This document shows, piece after piece, positions 33,312 to 41,893 of a DNA stretch of 64,000 nucleotides. The stretch's first letter is position 1. Every line of letters begins with the position of its first letter. The stretch covers positions 1 through 64,000 of the forward strand of contig NZ_CP173678.1 of NCBI RefSeq assembly GCF_051903925.1. The letters run 5' to 3'. The position numbers and the translations under genes are program-made. This stretch comes from G051903925 sp051903925. GTDB lineage: Bacteria; Pseudomonadota; Alphaproteobacteria; Zavarziniales; Zavarziniaceae. Under the pieces are notes generated by a model, which made no database searches, was not told the DNA's origin, and saw nothing but the letters and a program-made list of their open reading frames with translations.

Positions 33312-33527
33312 ATGGCCAAGGGCACGAAGCGCACGACAGGCACCGACGGGGGGGACACCCCGGGCGGCGGCAATGCCGGCAAGAGCCGCAGCGTCCAGCC
33401 AAGGGGCAGCCAGCCGGAATGGCTGGATAACAAGCTGCGCGCGCTGTACGAGGATGTGGTCCAGGAACCGATCCCCGAGGAGTTCCTGGCCATCCTGGCG
33501 AAATTTCCCGACGGCAAGGACGGCTGA
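33312..33527 (+). CDS. nepR: NepR anti-sigma factor, second copy
   Basis: The 71-residue protein ends with LDNKLRALYEDVVQEPIPEE then FLAILAKF, again the NepR two-helix core with LY and EPxP. Outside the core it does not resemble the first NepR: its N-terminal 35 residues are Gly/Thr/Lys-rich and probably disordered. It lies 140 nt after ecfG on the same strand. Two NepR proteins around one EcfG could set separate thresholds, or one may act on another EcfG paralog; the sequence does not decide. Confidence 0.85.
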   Translation: MAKGTKRTTGTDGGDTPGGGNAGKSRSVQPRGSQPEWLDNKLRALYEDVVQEPIPEEFLAILAKFPDGKDG

Positions 33528-33702
33528 CGCCGTCCAGCAACGCCGCGGTGGCCTTGGCCGCAGCGCGGCCGAAACCCTGCTGGTTACACAGATGCTGGAC
33601 CCCGATGCCGCGCTGGGCTGCCCTTGCGCGGCCTTGTCTTTGCGGGCATCCGCAGCTGGCCGCTGCGGCGGGATCGCGCACCGTTCAGGGGCTAGGGACG
33701 CG

Positions 33703-33727
33703 GGAACATTCAGGAAGAAGTCACATT
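33703..33727 (+). promoter_or_regulatory. Candidate EcfG promoter before the DUF883-like gene
   Basis: GGAAC (33703-33707), 16 bp, then CATT (33724-33727), about 80 bp before the ATG at 33810. The rest of the 282-nt nepR2-DUF883 gap shows no gene. Confidence 0.4.
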
Positions 33728-33809
33728 GATCTCCCAGCAACGTCCCCGGGCACTGCTCCGATCCCAACGGACCGAATGCCAAGCCCGCGGCGCCACGAAG
33801 GAGTGAACG

Positions 33810-34115
33810 ATGGCGAGTTCCACCTATTCCAGCGATTCCATCCGCGATGATGCCCGCCGCGCGAGCGAGAAGGCGAACGCGAGCTACAACGATGCCAAGA
33901 GCGCGCTGCACGACGCCGCCGACAAGGGCCGTGAAATGGCTTCGGCCGAGTATGATCGCCTGCGCCAGGGCGTGGACGAGCTGATCCACCTGGTCAAGCA
34001 GGCAGGCGCCGATTCGACCGAGAAGGCGCGCGAGGCGGTCAAGGCCCGCCCGGTGACCAGCCTGGTCGGCGCATTCGCGGTCGGGTTCGCCGCAGCCATC
34101 CTGATGCGCCGCTGA
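33810..34115 (+). CDS. DUF883/ElaB-like tail-anchored membrane protein
   Basis: The 101-residue protein has a charged helical region (about 12-75, with ARRASEKANASYNDAKSALH and a coiled-coil pattern). A C-terminal hydrophobic helix follows (SLVGAFAVGFAAAILM) and ends in two Arg. This is the layout of DUF883/ElaB/YqjD, tail-anchored inner-membrane proteins that bind inactive ribosomes in E. coli. AAGGAG precedes the ATG. It is 10 nt before the next gene and probably EcfG-controlled. Confidence 0.8.
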   Translation: MASSTYSSDSIRDDARRASEKANASYNDAKSALHDAADKGREMASAEYDRLRQGVDELIHLVKQAGADSTEKAREAVKARPVTSLVGAFAVGFAAAILMRR

Positions 34116-34125
34116 TCCTGCTTCG

Positions 34126-34599
34126 ATGTTCGACCGGATGATCGGCAACTGGCGCAGCTCGATCGAGCGCAGCGCCGGCAGTATCGCCTTCCAAGTGGCG
34201 TTGGTGCTGGCGCTGCTGGTCGTCGGCCTGGCCGCGATCGGCTTCTTCATGACCGCCCTGTTCATCTACCTCATGCGTCATGTCGAAGCGGATCAGGCGG
34301 CCCTGCTGTGCGGCCTTGCCCTGCTCGCCGTCGGACTGGTCGTGGCCATCCCGCTTGTGCGCAAGCGGACGTCATTGCCGGCTCCGCCCCCGCCGGTCGA
34401 ACCCAAGGAGGAAGCCCCGACGTTCCTGGCAGGGCTGACGGCCGGGAACATCATCGGCCTGCTGCCCGTGATGCTGTCCCGGCCCCGCCTTTCGCTGCTC
34501 GCAGCGGCTGCCGCGGGACTCTACTTCGGCTGGGATCACCTGAAGGCGAAGGCCGACACGCCCCCTGCCCCCTTCGACCCCGCCCGTCGCGACGGCTGA
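34126..34599 (+). CDS. Small membrane protein of the holin-X/DUF1469 type
   Basis: A 157-residue inner-membrane protein with two strong helices (about 22-47 and 60-82), a proline-rich linker (APPPPVEPKEEAP) and a weaker C-terminal hydrophobic segment with SLLAAAAAGLYFGWDHLK. In alphaproteobacteria such proteins commonly follow DUF883-like genes as an envelope stress pair; the function is unknown and the holin name reflects fold only. No strong ribosome-binding site is seen, so translation may depend on the upstream gene. Confidence 0.7.
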   Translation: MFDRMIGNWRSSIERSAGSIAFQVALVLALLVVGLAAIGFFMTALFIYLMRHVEADQAALLCGLALLAVGLVVAIPLVRKRTSLPAPPPPVEPKEEAPTFLAGLTAGNIIGLLPVMLSRPRLSLLAAAAAGLYFGWDHLKAKADTPPAPFDPARRDG

Positions 34600-34644
34600 T
34601 CCAGCCGAAGCGGGCGGCCACGACGATACGAAAGGACACGACAA

Positions 34645-34872
34645 ATGGCCCAGGCCAAGAACGAGGGCGAAGGCAGCCGCACCGCTGCAAAGGCCTATAA
34701 CGACAAGACGACCGCATTCGCCCAGTCCGGCCGCGTCGAGGAGCAGGCCGAGAAGGCCAAGCAGAGCCTGGCCAATCCCGCCGAGGCGGCCGACCTGAAG
34801 GCGGCCGAGAAGGCTGCCAAGGCGCATGCCAAGGGCGAGGATCCGGCCGTCGACACCAGCATCCGCCGCTGA
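34645..34872 (+). CDS. Small hydrophilic stress-type protein
   Basis: A 75-residue, Ala/Lys/Glu-rich soluble protein without hydrophobic segments (for example RVEEQAEKAKQSLANPAEAA). AAAGGA lies seven bases before the ATG. The composition resembles small hydrophilins found in stress regulons; I recognise no family. It is 45 nt downstream of the membrane protein gene and likely in the same operon. Confidence 0.7.
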   Translation: MAQAKNEGEGSRTAAKAYNDKTTAFAQSGRVEEQAEKAKQSLANPAEAADLKAAEKAAKAHAKGEDPAVDTSIRR

Positions 34873-34993
34873 ACCGGAGCGGACGCCGGACAGAGTGCGG
34901 GAAAGCATTGCTGGCCAGCGGTGCCGAACCCGGTATCGTCGGCAGCAGACCTGCCGTCACCGGAAGCCAAGGGGACAGCCCGCTTCCGGTGCC

Positions 34994-35018
34994 GGAACCA
35001 ATCGGAGCCTGATCACTT
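34994..35018 (+). promoter_or_regulatory. Candidate EcfG promoter of phyR
   Basis: GGAAC (34994-34998), 16 bp, then ACTT. The -35 is exact, the -10 keeps only TT. It lies about 55 bp before the phyR ATG. Confidence 0.35.
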
Positions 35019-35073
35019 GGGGCCCAGGGACCTTTCCCTGCGGCCCCGGTGCGCGTGAGGGGACGCCACGGAC

Positions 35074-35865
35074 ATGATGTCGAAGGAGATCGTCAAGCAC
35101 CTGCCCTATCTGCGGCGCTATGCGCGCGCGATCACGGGCAGCCAGGCGAGCGGGGACCAGTACATCCGCGCCTGCCTGGAAACGCTGCTGCAGGAGCCGG
35201 AGCGGCTGGATGCGGCGCCCAGCCTGAAGCTTGGCCTCTATCACCTGTTCCACCAGATCGTGCACAGCGTCGACCAGGCCCTGGGCGAGCCCGCGGCGGA
35301 GGAGGTGATCGCTCCCCGCCCGCGCCTGCAGACGCACATCGACGCCCTGCCGGCGATCGAACGGCAGGTCCTGCTGCTGGTCGTGCTGGAGGGCTTCCCC
35401 ATCGCCGACACCGCCTACATCGTCGGCGAGAGCGAGGCCCAGGTCGTTGCCCTGCTGGACCAGGCGCGCGCCGACCTGAAGCGCGAATCGGCGACGCGTG
35501 TCCTGATCATCGAGGACGAGCCGATCATCGCCATGCACATCGCGGACATCGTGCGCGACAGCGGCCACACGGTCGTCGGCATCGCCGCCAACCGCAAGGA
35601 AGCGGTGGCGCTGGCCGATCGTTCGCCCCCGGGCCTGGTCCTGGCCGACATCCAGCTTGACGACGGCTCGACCGGGATCGAGGCGGTGCAGGACATCCTG
35701 CAGTCGATGACCGTGCCCGTGATCTTTGTCACCGCGTTCCCCGAACGGCTGCTGACCGGCGAGAAACTGGAGCCGACCTACCTGGTGACCAAGCCGTTCG
35801 AGCCGGATACGCTGCGGGTCACCATGTCCCAGGCGCTGCTGTCCAGCATCAGCCCCTCCGCGTGA
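35074..35865 (+). CDS. phyR: PhyR anti-anti-sigma response regulator
   Basis: PhyR joins a sigma-like domain to a receiver domain; when phosphorylated it binds NepR and frees EcfG. The 263-residue protein has the sigma-mimic part at 1-140 (LPYLRRYARAITGSQASGDQ; LPAIERQVLLLVVLEGFPIA). The receiver runs from about 145 to 258 (RVLIIEDEPIIAMHIADIV, phospho-acceptor D192 in LADIQL, TAF and the Lys in VTKPFEP). The stop overlaps the kinase GTG as GTGA, so the regulator and its likely kinase are coupled. Confidence 0.95.
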   Translation: MMSKEIVKHLPYLRRYARAITGSQASGDQYIRACLETLLQEPERLDAAPSLKLGLYHLFHQIVHSVDQALGEPAAEEVIAPRPRLQTHIDALPAIERQVLLLVVLEGFPIADTAYIVGESEAQVVALLDQARADLKRESATRVLIIEDEPIIAMHIADIVRDSGHTVVGIAANRKEAVALADRSPPGLVLADIQLDDGSTGIEAVQDILQSMTVPVIFVTAFPERLLTGEKLEPTYLVTKPFEPDTLRVTMSQALLSSISPSA

Positions 35866-37676
35866 CCGGCACTCCCGGCACACCGCTGGGCAAACGGCCG
35901 GCCGCTGCGCCGGTCGTCCCGGCCGAGGCGGGCAGGGCCCGCCCCACGGCCGGAACGCCAGGGTTTCCGCGCCCCTTCCGGTTCCTGGATTCGCTGCGCG
36001 GCCGGATGATGGCCCTGGTGGTGACGGCCCTGCTGCCCACCACGGCCTTCAGCCTGATCATGGCGCAGCAGGGCATCGCGGAGCAGCGGGCGCAGGTCCA
36101 CCAGTCGGTCCGCCAGGTCGCGGCCCTGGCGGCCAACAGCCAGAGCGCGCTGCTGGAATCGACGCGCAAGCTGCTGACCTTGCTTGCGGCGGTGCCGGAT
36201 GCACAGGACGCCTCGCCCGCCTGTACCATGCTGCTGGCCCGGGCGCTGGACAGCCATCCCGAATACGCGAACATCTTCACGGTGACGCGCGACGGGTTGC
36301 TGCCCTGCTCCGCCCTGCCGGCGCCGGCAGAAACGCGGGTGACCGACGCCTGGCTGGGCGAGGTGCAGGAAACCCGCACCCTGACCGTGAGCCCCTATGT
36401 GATCGGGCGTGTGTCGCAGCAGCCCGTCCTGGTCGCGTCCCTTCCCCTGCCGCCGGGCGGTGCCGCGATCGCGATCGCCGCCAGCATCCGCACCGCCTGG
36501 CTGGAAGGCCCGCGCCTGAGCAGCATCATCCCGCCAGAGGGACGCCTGGACATCCTGGACCGCAACGGCCGGATCATGCTGCCCCAGACGACGCCGGAGG
36601 CGGCACCGGCTGCGGCCGTGGCGCTCCGCCCCCCCATCGACGTCGAGCAGATGCGCGCAGGCACGATGCCCCGCCTGTTCGAGGCACCGGACGAGTCCGG
36701 CGCGGCGCGCACCTATGCCGTCGAGCCGCTGGCCGGCGGGGCCGCCTTCATCGTCTACAGCGTGCCGACAGCCGTCCTGATGGACGCGATCGACCGGGAC
36801 CTGCTGGCCCGCCTGATGGGTCTGGCGGTGCTGTGGCTGACCGTGATCGCGGGGGCCTGGTTCGGCGCACGGGCACTGGTGACGCGCTGGACGCAGGACC
36901 TGACCGCCGTCGCCCATTCCATGAGCGACGGGCAGCTGGACGAGCGCACGCCCGACATGGCGGGCGCGCCGCGCGAGCTGCGCGAGCTGGGCGACACCCT
37001 GGCCGGCATGGCGCGCCGCATCTCGCTGCGCGACCAGGAACTGCACCATTCGATCGTGGCGCGCGAGGCGCTGATCCGGGAGATCCACCACCGGGTCAAG
37101 AACAACCTGCAGATGATCACCAGCCTGCTCAGCCTGCAGTCGCGCGCGCTGAAGTCAGAACCGGCCAAGCGTGTCCTGGCCGATATAGAGATCCGCATCC
37201 GCGCCCTTGCCCTTGTCCATCGCCAACTCTACGAGGGCGACGACATGAAGAGCGTGAACCTGCGCGCCTTCATGGGCGACCTGTGCCAGCTGATCCAGGA
37301 CACGGCCAAGGAAAGCGGCGAGCGCATCCGCCTGGGCCTGGACGTCCCGCCTTTGCTCGTCGTGTCGGAAAAAGCGGTGCCGCTGGCCCTGCTGGTGACC
37401 GAGGCGCTGACCAATGCTTTTGCCCACGGCTTCCCGGACGGCCGGACGGGCCAGGTCATGGTGCGGATCGATGCGCCGGACGTGGGCGAACTGCTGTTGA
37501 GCGTCACCGACGACGGCATCGGCATGCCCGCCGCGGCGCTGGACGGCACCAGCCTTGGCACCTCGCTGATGCGCGCCTTCGCCAAGCAGCTGGGCGGCGT
37601 GCTGGACGTGCGCGGCCCACCGGGCACCCGCGTCGAGGTCCGCTTCCCCGCGCTGGGCTTCGAGGACGCGGCCTAG
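35862..37676 (+). CDS. HisKA_2/HWE-type sensor histidine kinase (PhyK-like)
   Basis: The 604-residue kinase has a proline-rich cytoplasmic start and a first membrane helix at about 48-68. A large periplasmic sensor region (70-310) follows, then a second helix (about 318-342) and a HAMP-like linker (LVTRWTQDLTAVAHSMSDGQ). The HisKA_2 dimerisation helix has EIHHRVKNNLQMITSLLSLQ with H409 as likely phosphorylation site. The ATP-binding domain has EALTNAFAHGF and VTDDGIGMP. Because it overlaps phyR by GTGA it is the obvious candidate to phosphorylate PhyR. The periplasmic domain is not recognised. It is convergent with the metal-sensor operon. Confidence 0.88.
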   Translation: MTGTPGTPLGKRPAAAPVVPAEAGRARPTAGTPGFPRPFRFLDSLRGRMMALVVTALLPTTAFSLIMAQQGIAEQRAQVHQSVRQVAALAANSQSALLESTRKLLTLLAAVPDAQDASPACTMLLARALDSHPEYANIFTVTRDGLLPCSALPAPAETRVTDAWLGEVQETRTLTVSPYVIGRVSQQPVLVASLPLPPGGAAIAIAASIRTAWLEGPRLSSIIPPEGRLDILDRNGRIMLPQTTPEAAPAAAVALRPPIDVEQMRAGTMPRLFEAPDESGAARTYAVEPLAGGAAFIVYSVPTAVLMDAIDRDLLARLMGLAVLWLTVIAGAWFGARALVTRWTQDLTAVAHSMSDGQLDERTPDMAGAPRELRELGDTLAGMARRISLRDQELHHSIVAREALIREIHHRVKNNLQMITSLLSLQSRALKSEPAKRVLADIEIRIRALALVHRQLYEGDDMKSVNLRAFMGDLCQLIQDTAKESGERIRLGLDVPPLLVVSEKAVPLALLVTEALTNAFAHGFPDGRTGQVMVRIDAPDVGELLLSVTDDGIGMPAAALDGTSLGTSLMRAFAKQLGGVLDVRGPPGTRVEVRFPALGFEDAA

Positions 37677-37683
37677 GTCACGG

Positions 37684-38106
37684 TCAGGGCGGTGGCAGGT
37701 GGTCGGCGAAGACGCTGCGCTGGGCGGGGCTCAGGCGCGGCGCCAGGTCCGACATGTTGGCCTGGTAGAGGCGATCGACCTTGTCGCTGGCGGCGTGCGC
37801 CTGTTCCAGCGCCTGGACGAAGGCGGCATGATCGAACGGGTCGGCCTTCAATGCCGCGGTCACGCGGGCCCGGGCCTCCACCACACCACGGCGCAGTTGC
37901 ACCAGTTCGGGCCGGCGGGGGCGGAACGTCTCGCGCATCACGCCCTGGATGTCGGGCGGGAAGCGGTCCAGGAAGCGCACCTTCTGCGGCTCCGGCGGAC
38001 GCAGCCAGTGGCGGCCGCTGGCAATGCCCAGGACGGCCACGTTGATGATCAGGGAGATGCCCAGCGCGATGCTGAGGCCGATGATGGTGCGCCGCTCAGA
38101 CATCAT
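37684..38106 (-). CDS. Periplasmic metal-sensor-like protein (CnrX/ZraP type)
   Basis: A 140-residue membrane-anchored periplasmic protein: one N-terminal helix (about 8-28), then a helical-hairpin domain with the pattern VMRETFRPRRPELVQLRRGV and LSPAQRSVFADHL. This resembles the heavy-metal-resistance/CpxP-ZraP-CnrX family (long helices, LxxxLxxxR). It is the third gene of an ECF sigma operon, overlapping the anti-sigma end by 11 bases, so it probably controls the anti-sigma factor in the periplasm. The ligand is unknown; no His/Cys-rich site stands out. Confidence 0.75.
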   Translation of the reverse strand: MMSERRTIIGLSIALGISLIINVAVLGIASGRHWLRPPEPQKVRFLDRFPPDIQGVMRETFRPRRPELVQLRRGVVEARARVTAALKADPFDHAAFVQALEQAHAASDKVDRLYQANMSDLAPRLSPAQRSVFADHLPPP

Positions 38107-38566
38107 CCCACTCGGTCACGATGCCATCGGCGCGCTGGATCGCGATGCTGAGGAGGCTGTCGGCGTCGTCGCCGGCGCTCGTCAGACTGAGCGGTGCCGC
38201 GGTCGCCGCCTGGGCGGGCAACTGGCTGGCCCCGACCCACAGGCCGAACACCAGGGCGGCCGACGCGCCCGCCAGCTGCGGCAGCACAAGCCAGCGCCAG
38301 CGCACGGGCCGGCGCGCGGCGGTCAGGACCGGCCCACCCTGTTCCTGCGGGTGGTCGAGCGCCGCCGCGATGACCCGGTCGGCGAAGTCGTCGGTCACGG
38401 TCACGCAGGTGGCGCGCAGCACGCCGTCCAGCGCCTGTGCATCCCGCAGGGCCGCGCGGGCGCGGGCCGAACGGTCCGCCCAGGCACGCGCATCGCCCGG
38501 CCGCGGCCAGGTCGACAGGTCAGGGCCGAAGCGGTCCAGATGATCCAGGAAACGCTGGTCGTTCAT
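38096..38566 (-). CDS. Membrane anti-sigma factor
   Basis: The 156-residue protein has a cytoplasmic N-terminal region (NDQRFLDHLDRFGPDLSTWP) that would bind the sigma factor. One membrane helix follows (about 90-112, LVLPQLAGASAALVFGLWVG), then a short periplasmic tail. It starts three bases after the sigma stop. The sigma/anti-sigma/periplasmic-sensor order matches Cnr-like metal-responsive systems. No zinc-binding HxxxCxxC motif is present. Confidence 0.75.
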   Translation of the reverse strand: MNDQRFLDHLDRFGPDLSTWPRPGDARAWADRSARARAALRDAQALDGVLRATCVTVTDDFADRVIAAALDHPQEQGGPVLTAARRPVRWRWLVLPQLAGASAALVFGLWVGASQLPAQAATAAPLSLTSAGDDADSLLSIAIQRADGIVTEWDDV

Positions 38567-38569
38567 GGC

Positions 38570-39127
38570 TCAAGCTTCCTTCCAGTCCCGGAACATCGGG
38601 CCCAGCTGGTCCCGCAATGTCCGCCTGGCCCGCACCAGGAGTGATTCGATCGCACCTTCGCTGACTCCCAGCGCCGCTGCGGCTTCCTGCTGGCTGAGGC
38701 CATCGTCCAGGCAGAGGGCGATCGCCGCCCTCTGCCGTTCGGGCAGGGCGGCCAGCGCCTTGCGCAGGGCCTGGGCCATGCGCGCATGGGCGACGCCCTC
38801 CAGCGCGTCGGGCCGCTCGTCCGCCGGCTCCGGCACCTCGTCCAGCGCGGCGTTCGGCGCCCGGCGCTTGCGGTCAAGGCACAGGTTCAGCGTCACGCGA
38901 TAGAGCCAGGTCGTGAAACGGGCGCCGTCCGGCGACCACTTGGGCGCCTGGGTCCAGACCCGCAGCATCGATTCCTGGGCGACCTCCTCCGCCTCGGCCC
39001 GGCTGCCCAGCACGCGCACGGCAAGGCTCACCATGCGCGACAGGTGCCGTCGCACCAGGACGGCATAGGCCTGCCGATCGCCCTGGCCGACCCTTTGCAT
39101 CAGACGTTCATCCGGCCAATCGTCCAT
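38570..39127 (-). CDS. ECF RNA polymerase sigma factor
   Basis: The 185-residue ECF sigma factor has region 2 (about 10-85: LVRRHLSRMVSLAVRVLGSR; EEVAQESMLRVW; FTTWLYRVTLNLCLDRKR). Region 4 follows (about 125-175: ALAALPERQRAAIALCLDDG; SQQEAAAALGVSEGAIESLL). It heads a three-gene operon with an anti-sigma factor and a periplasmic sensor-like protein. It is distinct from EcfG nearby. The 233-nt region upstream holds no gene and should contain its own promoter, which I could not identify with confidence. Confidence 0.88.
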   Translation of the reverse strand: MDDWPDERLMQRVGQGDRQAYAVLVRRHLSRMVSLAVRVLGSRAEAEEVAQESMLRVWTQAPKWSPDGARFTTWLYRVTLNLCLDRKRRAPNAALDEVPEPADERPDALEGVAHARMAQALRKALAALPERQRAAIALCLDDGLSQQEAAAALGVSEGAIESLLVRARRTLRDQLGPMFRDWKEA

Positions 39128-39360
39128 CCAGCACCGACGATGCGCTCAACCCGCGGGACGGATCGATGATGACCTGCACGGCGGCCAAGTCCAGGAGGCG
39201 GCGGCCGCGACGGCGCGCGCGTTCCCCTGGATCCAACCTGCAGCGTGGATGTTCACCCGCATCCTCGTTTCCCATGGCACGACGGGCGCGGGAATTTCCT
39301 GCGCCCCGCCGTGACATTTTCTGGACCGGATGAAGGGACCGGGATGGCGGGGGGCGCGGA

Positions 39361-40914
39361 TCAGCGCGCAGCCTCCGCCCGGGCACGCGCCGTGGCCGCC
39401 TCGCGGATCGCGCTGCGGCGAACCTTGCCCGCATCGTCGCGCAGCTGCTCGTCCACGATCTCGATGGAGCGCGGCACCTTGTAGCGCACCAGGCGGCTCT
39501 CGGCGAAGGCGATCAGGTCCTCTGGCGTGACCCGGCCCTGCCCCTGGGGCAGAAGCTGGACCACGGCATGGACCCGGTGGCCCAGGTCGTCGTCCGGCAG
39601 GCCGACGGCGACGCTGGACTGCACGTCCGGATGCGCATCCAGGGCGGCCTCGACCTCCGCCGGATAGATGTTGGCACCGCCCGAGATGATGAGGTCGGTC
39701 CGCCGGTCCACCAGGTAGAGATAGTCGTCCTTGTCGAGATAGCCGAGATCGCCGATCGATTCCCAGTCGCCCTTGATGCGCCCTTCCGCCCCGATATAGC
39801 GGTAGGTGGAGCCCAGGCCGCCATCGGGCAGGAAATAGATCTCGCCCACCTCGCCCGGCGGCAATGGCTTGCCCTCGGGATCCAGGATGGCCAGGGTCGA
39901 GCCCGGCTGGATCTTGCCGACCGAGCCCTTGTGCTCCAGCCATTCCTCGCCCGTGATCGCGGTCGAGCCCTGGCGTTCCGTGCCGCCATAAATCTCGAAG
40001 ATGCGCGACGGGCCAAGCCAGTCGATCCAGGCCTGCTTCAGCCAGACCGGGCAGGCCGCCGCGACATGGAACACGGTGTGCAGGCTGGACAGGTCGAACT
40101 GGTTGCGCTGCTCCTCCGGCAGTTTCCAGATCCGGTGCAGCATCGTCGGCACCGTGTAGAGCCAGCCGACCTTGTACTGCTCGACCAGCTCCAGCGTCTT
40201 GAGCGGGTCGAAGCGGGCCATGTTGACCATGTGGCCGCCCGCGAAAAGGCCCATCATGCCCAGCGCGAACGGGCCGTTGTGATAGAGCGGGCCGGGGTTC
40301 AGCAGGGTATCGTCGGCCTGCTGGTGCACCGCCAGCGCCGTCGGGTCCCACTGGCTGGGCAGGGAATCCACGATCACCTTGGGCCGGCCGGTCGAGCCGC
40401 CGCTGGTCATCGCCTTCCAGGACGGGGCGATCGCCTCCGGCAGGGCCTCTGGCGAAAGGGATTCGTCGATCGGTCGGCCCGCCGGCTGGACCTGGAAGCC
40501 GGGCAGGCGCGCAGGGTCGGGCCCGATCACGACGCGCGGCCGTACCAGCTCGACAATCGCCGACAGTTCCGAATCGGGCAGGCGGGCCGAGACCGGATTG
40601 GGGGTCGCGCCCAGCTTCCAGATTGCGAAGGCAGTCTCGAAGAACTCCAGGCTGTTCGGCAGGGCGAGTGTCACGAAGTCGCCCTGCCCCACCCCTTGCG
40701 CCTGGAGCATGCGCGCCCGGCGGTTGGCCCGCGCTTCAAGTTCGGAGCGGCTATAGGTGACGCCGTCCTGCGTCACCATGGGCCGGTTGGGATCGCGCCG
40801 CGCGTGCCAGGCGGGGATCTGGCCCATCGGCACCACGGTTGCCGAACCGGCAAAGGGATCGGGGCCGGACAGGGCAATGGGTGCGGGCGTCGTCCCCGGC
40901 GCAGTGCTCGACAT
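39361..40914 (-). CDS. Acyl-CoA ligase (AMP-binding, bile-acid-CoA-ligase-like)
   Basis: The 517-residue adenylate-forming enzyme activates a carboxylic acid with ATP and CoA. Visible motifs are the P-loop MTSGGSTGRPK (about residue 168), A5 YGGTERQG (about 297), SIGDLGYLDKDDYLYLVDRR (about 370) and the C-terminal catalytic Lys region (YKVPRSIEIV and DDAGKVRR). The SGGSTG form of the P-loop is common in bile-acid/cyclohexane-carboxylate ligases. The FAH-family and IclR genes downstream of a divergent promoter suggest a small catabolic module, but the substrate is unknown. Confidence 0.88.
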   Translation of the reverse strand: MSSTAPGTTPAPIALSGPDPFAGSATVVPMGQIPAWHARRDPNRPMVTQDGVTYSRSELEARANRRARMLQAQGVGQGDFVTLALPNSLEFFETAFAIWKLGATPNPVSARLPDSELSAIVELVRPRVVIGPDPARLPGFQVQPAGRPIDESLSPEALPEAIAPSWKAMTSGGSTGRPKVIVDSLPSQWDPTALAVHQQADDTLLNPGPLYHNGPFALGMMGLFAGGHMVNMARFDPLKTLELVEQYKVGWLYTVPTMLHRIWKLPEEQRNQFDLSSLHTVFHVAAACPVWLKQAWIDWLGPSRIFEIYGGTERQGSTAITGEEWLEHKGSVGKIQPGSTLAILDPEGKPLPPGEVGEIYFLPDGGLGSTYRYIGAEGRIKGDWESIGDLGYLDKDDYLYLVDRRTDLIISGGANIYPAEVEAALDAHPDVQSSVAVGLPDDDLGHRVHAVVQLLPQGQGRVTPEDLIAFAESRLVRYKVPRSIEIVDEQLRDDAGKVRRSAIREAATARARAEAAR

Positions 40915-41056
40915 CGTGCTTCCTCCGCTTTTGTTTTCTTGGTTCTGGTGCCGCCCCGCGCGGCCGGTCGTTGCCGGCCTGGACGTGCCGTCATCTATGC
41001 CCTGGCCGCGCGGCGGCTGCCAGCACGGATCGTGCCCATCCGTCCGCGTTGCGGCC

Positions 41057-41893
41057 TTATCCGCCGGCGGCGCGCCGGCGGCGTCGGGGCGCCGGCTCGT
41101 CCTCGTCCACCGCGTCCTCCTGCCCGCGTGGCGGCCGCGCCGCCGCGGGAGAGGTCAGCGACAGGGTCACGGTGACCGTGCGGGCGGCCTCCGCCACCTG
41201 GGCTTCCAGTTCGATCAGGCGCTGAGCCGCGGGCCGGTCCTCCGAGAACCACAGGCCGATGGCGGCAACGGCCGTGCCTTCGCTGTCGAAGATCGGCGCG
41301 GCGATGGTAATGCGGCCGGGCCAGGGCTCGTCGCGACAGACCAGGGCCTGGCTGCGGCGCACGACGCGCATCACCCGGCGCAGTTCGGCCCAGTCGGCGG
41401 GCCATTTGCCCACGGCCAGGGCCGGGCGGTCGTCGTCGACCAGCTTCTTCAGACGGCGCAGCGGCAGGTGCGCCACCAGCACCTTGGACGCCGCGCCCGC
41501 AAAGAGCGGAAGGGCCAGCCCGCGCGAGAGCTTGTAGTCCTCCTCCCCGCCATGACTGCGCCAGACGCACAGGACGCGGTTGCGATAGGTCTGGGCGATC
41601 AGCGCGGTTTCGCCCGTACTCTGGCCCAGCTGGTCGGCCACCGTGCTGGCGATGGTCAGGATGGGATCGCTGCGCTGGATCATGCGGTCGCGCTCCACGA
41701 ACGCGGGCCCCAGGGCATAGGCGCCGCCCGAGACAGGCCCCAGCAGGCCGGACCGCGTCAGGCTGCGGACATAGCGATAGATCGTGCTGCGCGAGAACGC
41801 GGTGGCACGGATCATCTGCTCCACGGTCCAGACCGGCCTGTCCTCGGTGAACAGGTCCAGCAGGTCGAGCATGCGGTCGAGGCTGCTGCTCAT
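41057..41893 (-). CDS. IclR-family transcriptional regulator
   Basis: The 278-residue regulator has an N-terminal winged helix-turn-helix (about 5-60: WTVEQMIRATAFSRSTIYRY then VRSLTRSGLL). The GAF-like effector domain (about 75-250) contains VLVAHLPLRRL and ITIAAPIFDSEG. A low-complexity Arg/Asp tail ends the protein. Its ATG overlaps the FAH gene stop as ATGA. It probably regulates the FAH gene and its own expression from the promoter near 42755. Confidence 0.9.
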   Translation of the reverse strand: MSSSLDRMLDLLDLFTEDRPVWTVEQMIRATAFSRSTIYRYVRSLTRSGLLGPVSGGAYALGPAFVERDRMIQRSDPILTIASTVADQLGQSTGETALIAQTYRNRVLCVWRSHGGEEDYKLSRGLALPLFAGAASKVLVAHLPLRRLKKLVDDDRPALAVGKWPADWAELRRVMRVVRRSQALVCRDEPWPGRITIAAPIFDSEGTAVAAIGLWFSEDRPAAQRLIELEAQVAEAARTVTVTLSLTSPAAARPPRGQEDAVDEDEPAPRRRRRAAGG

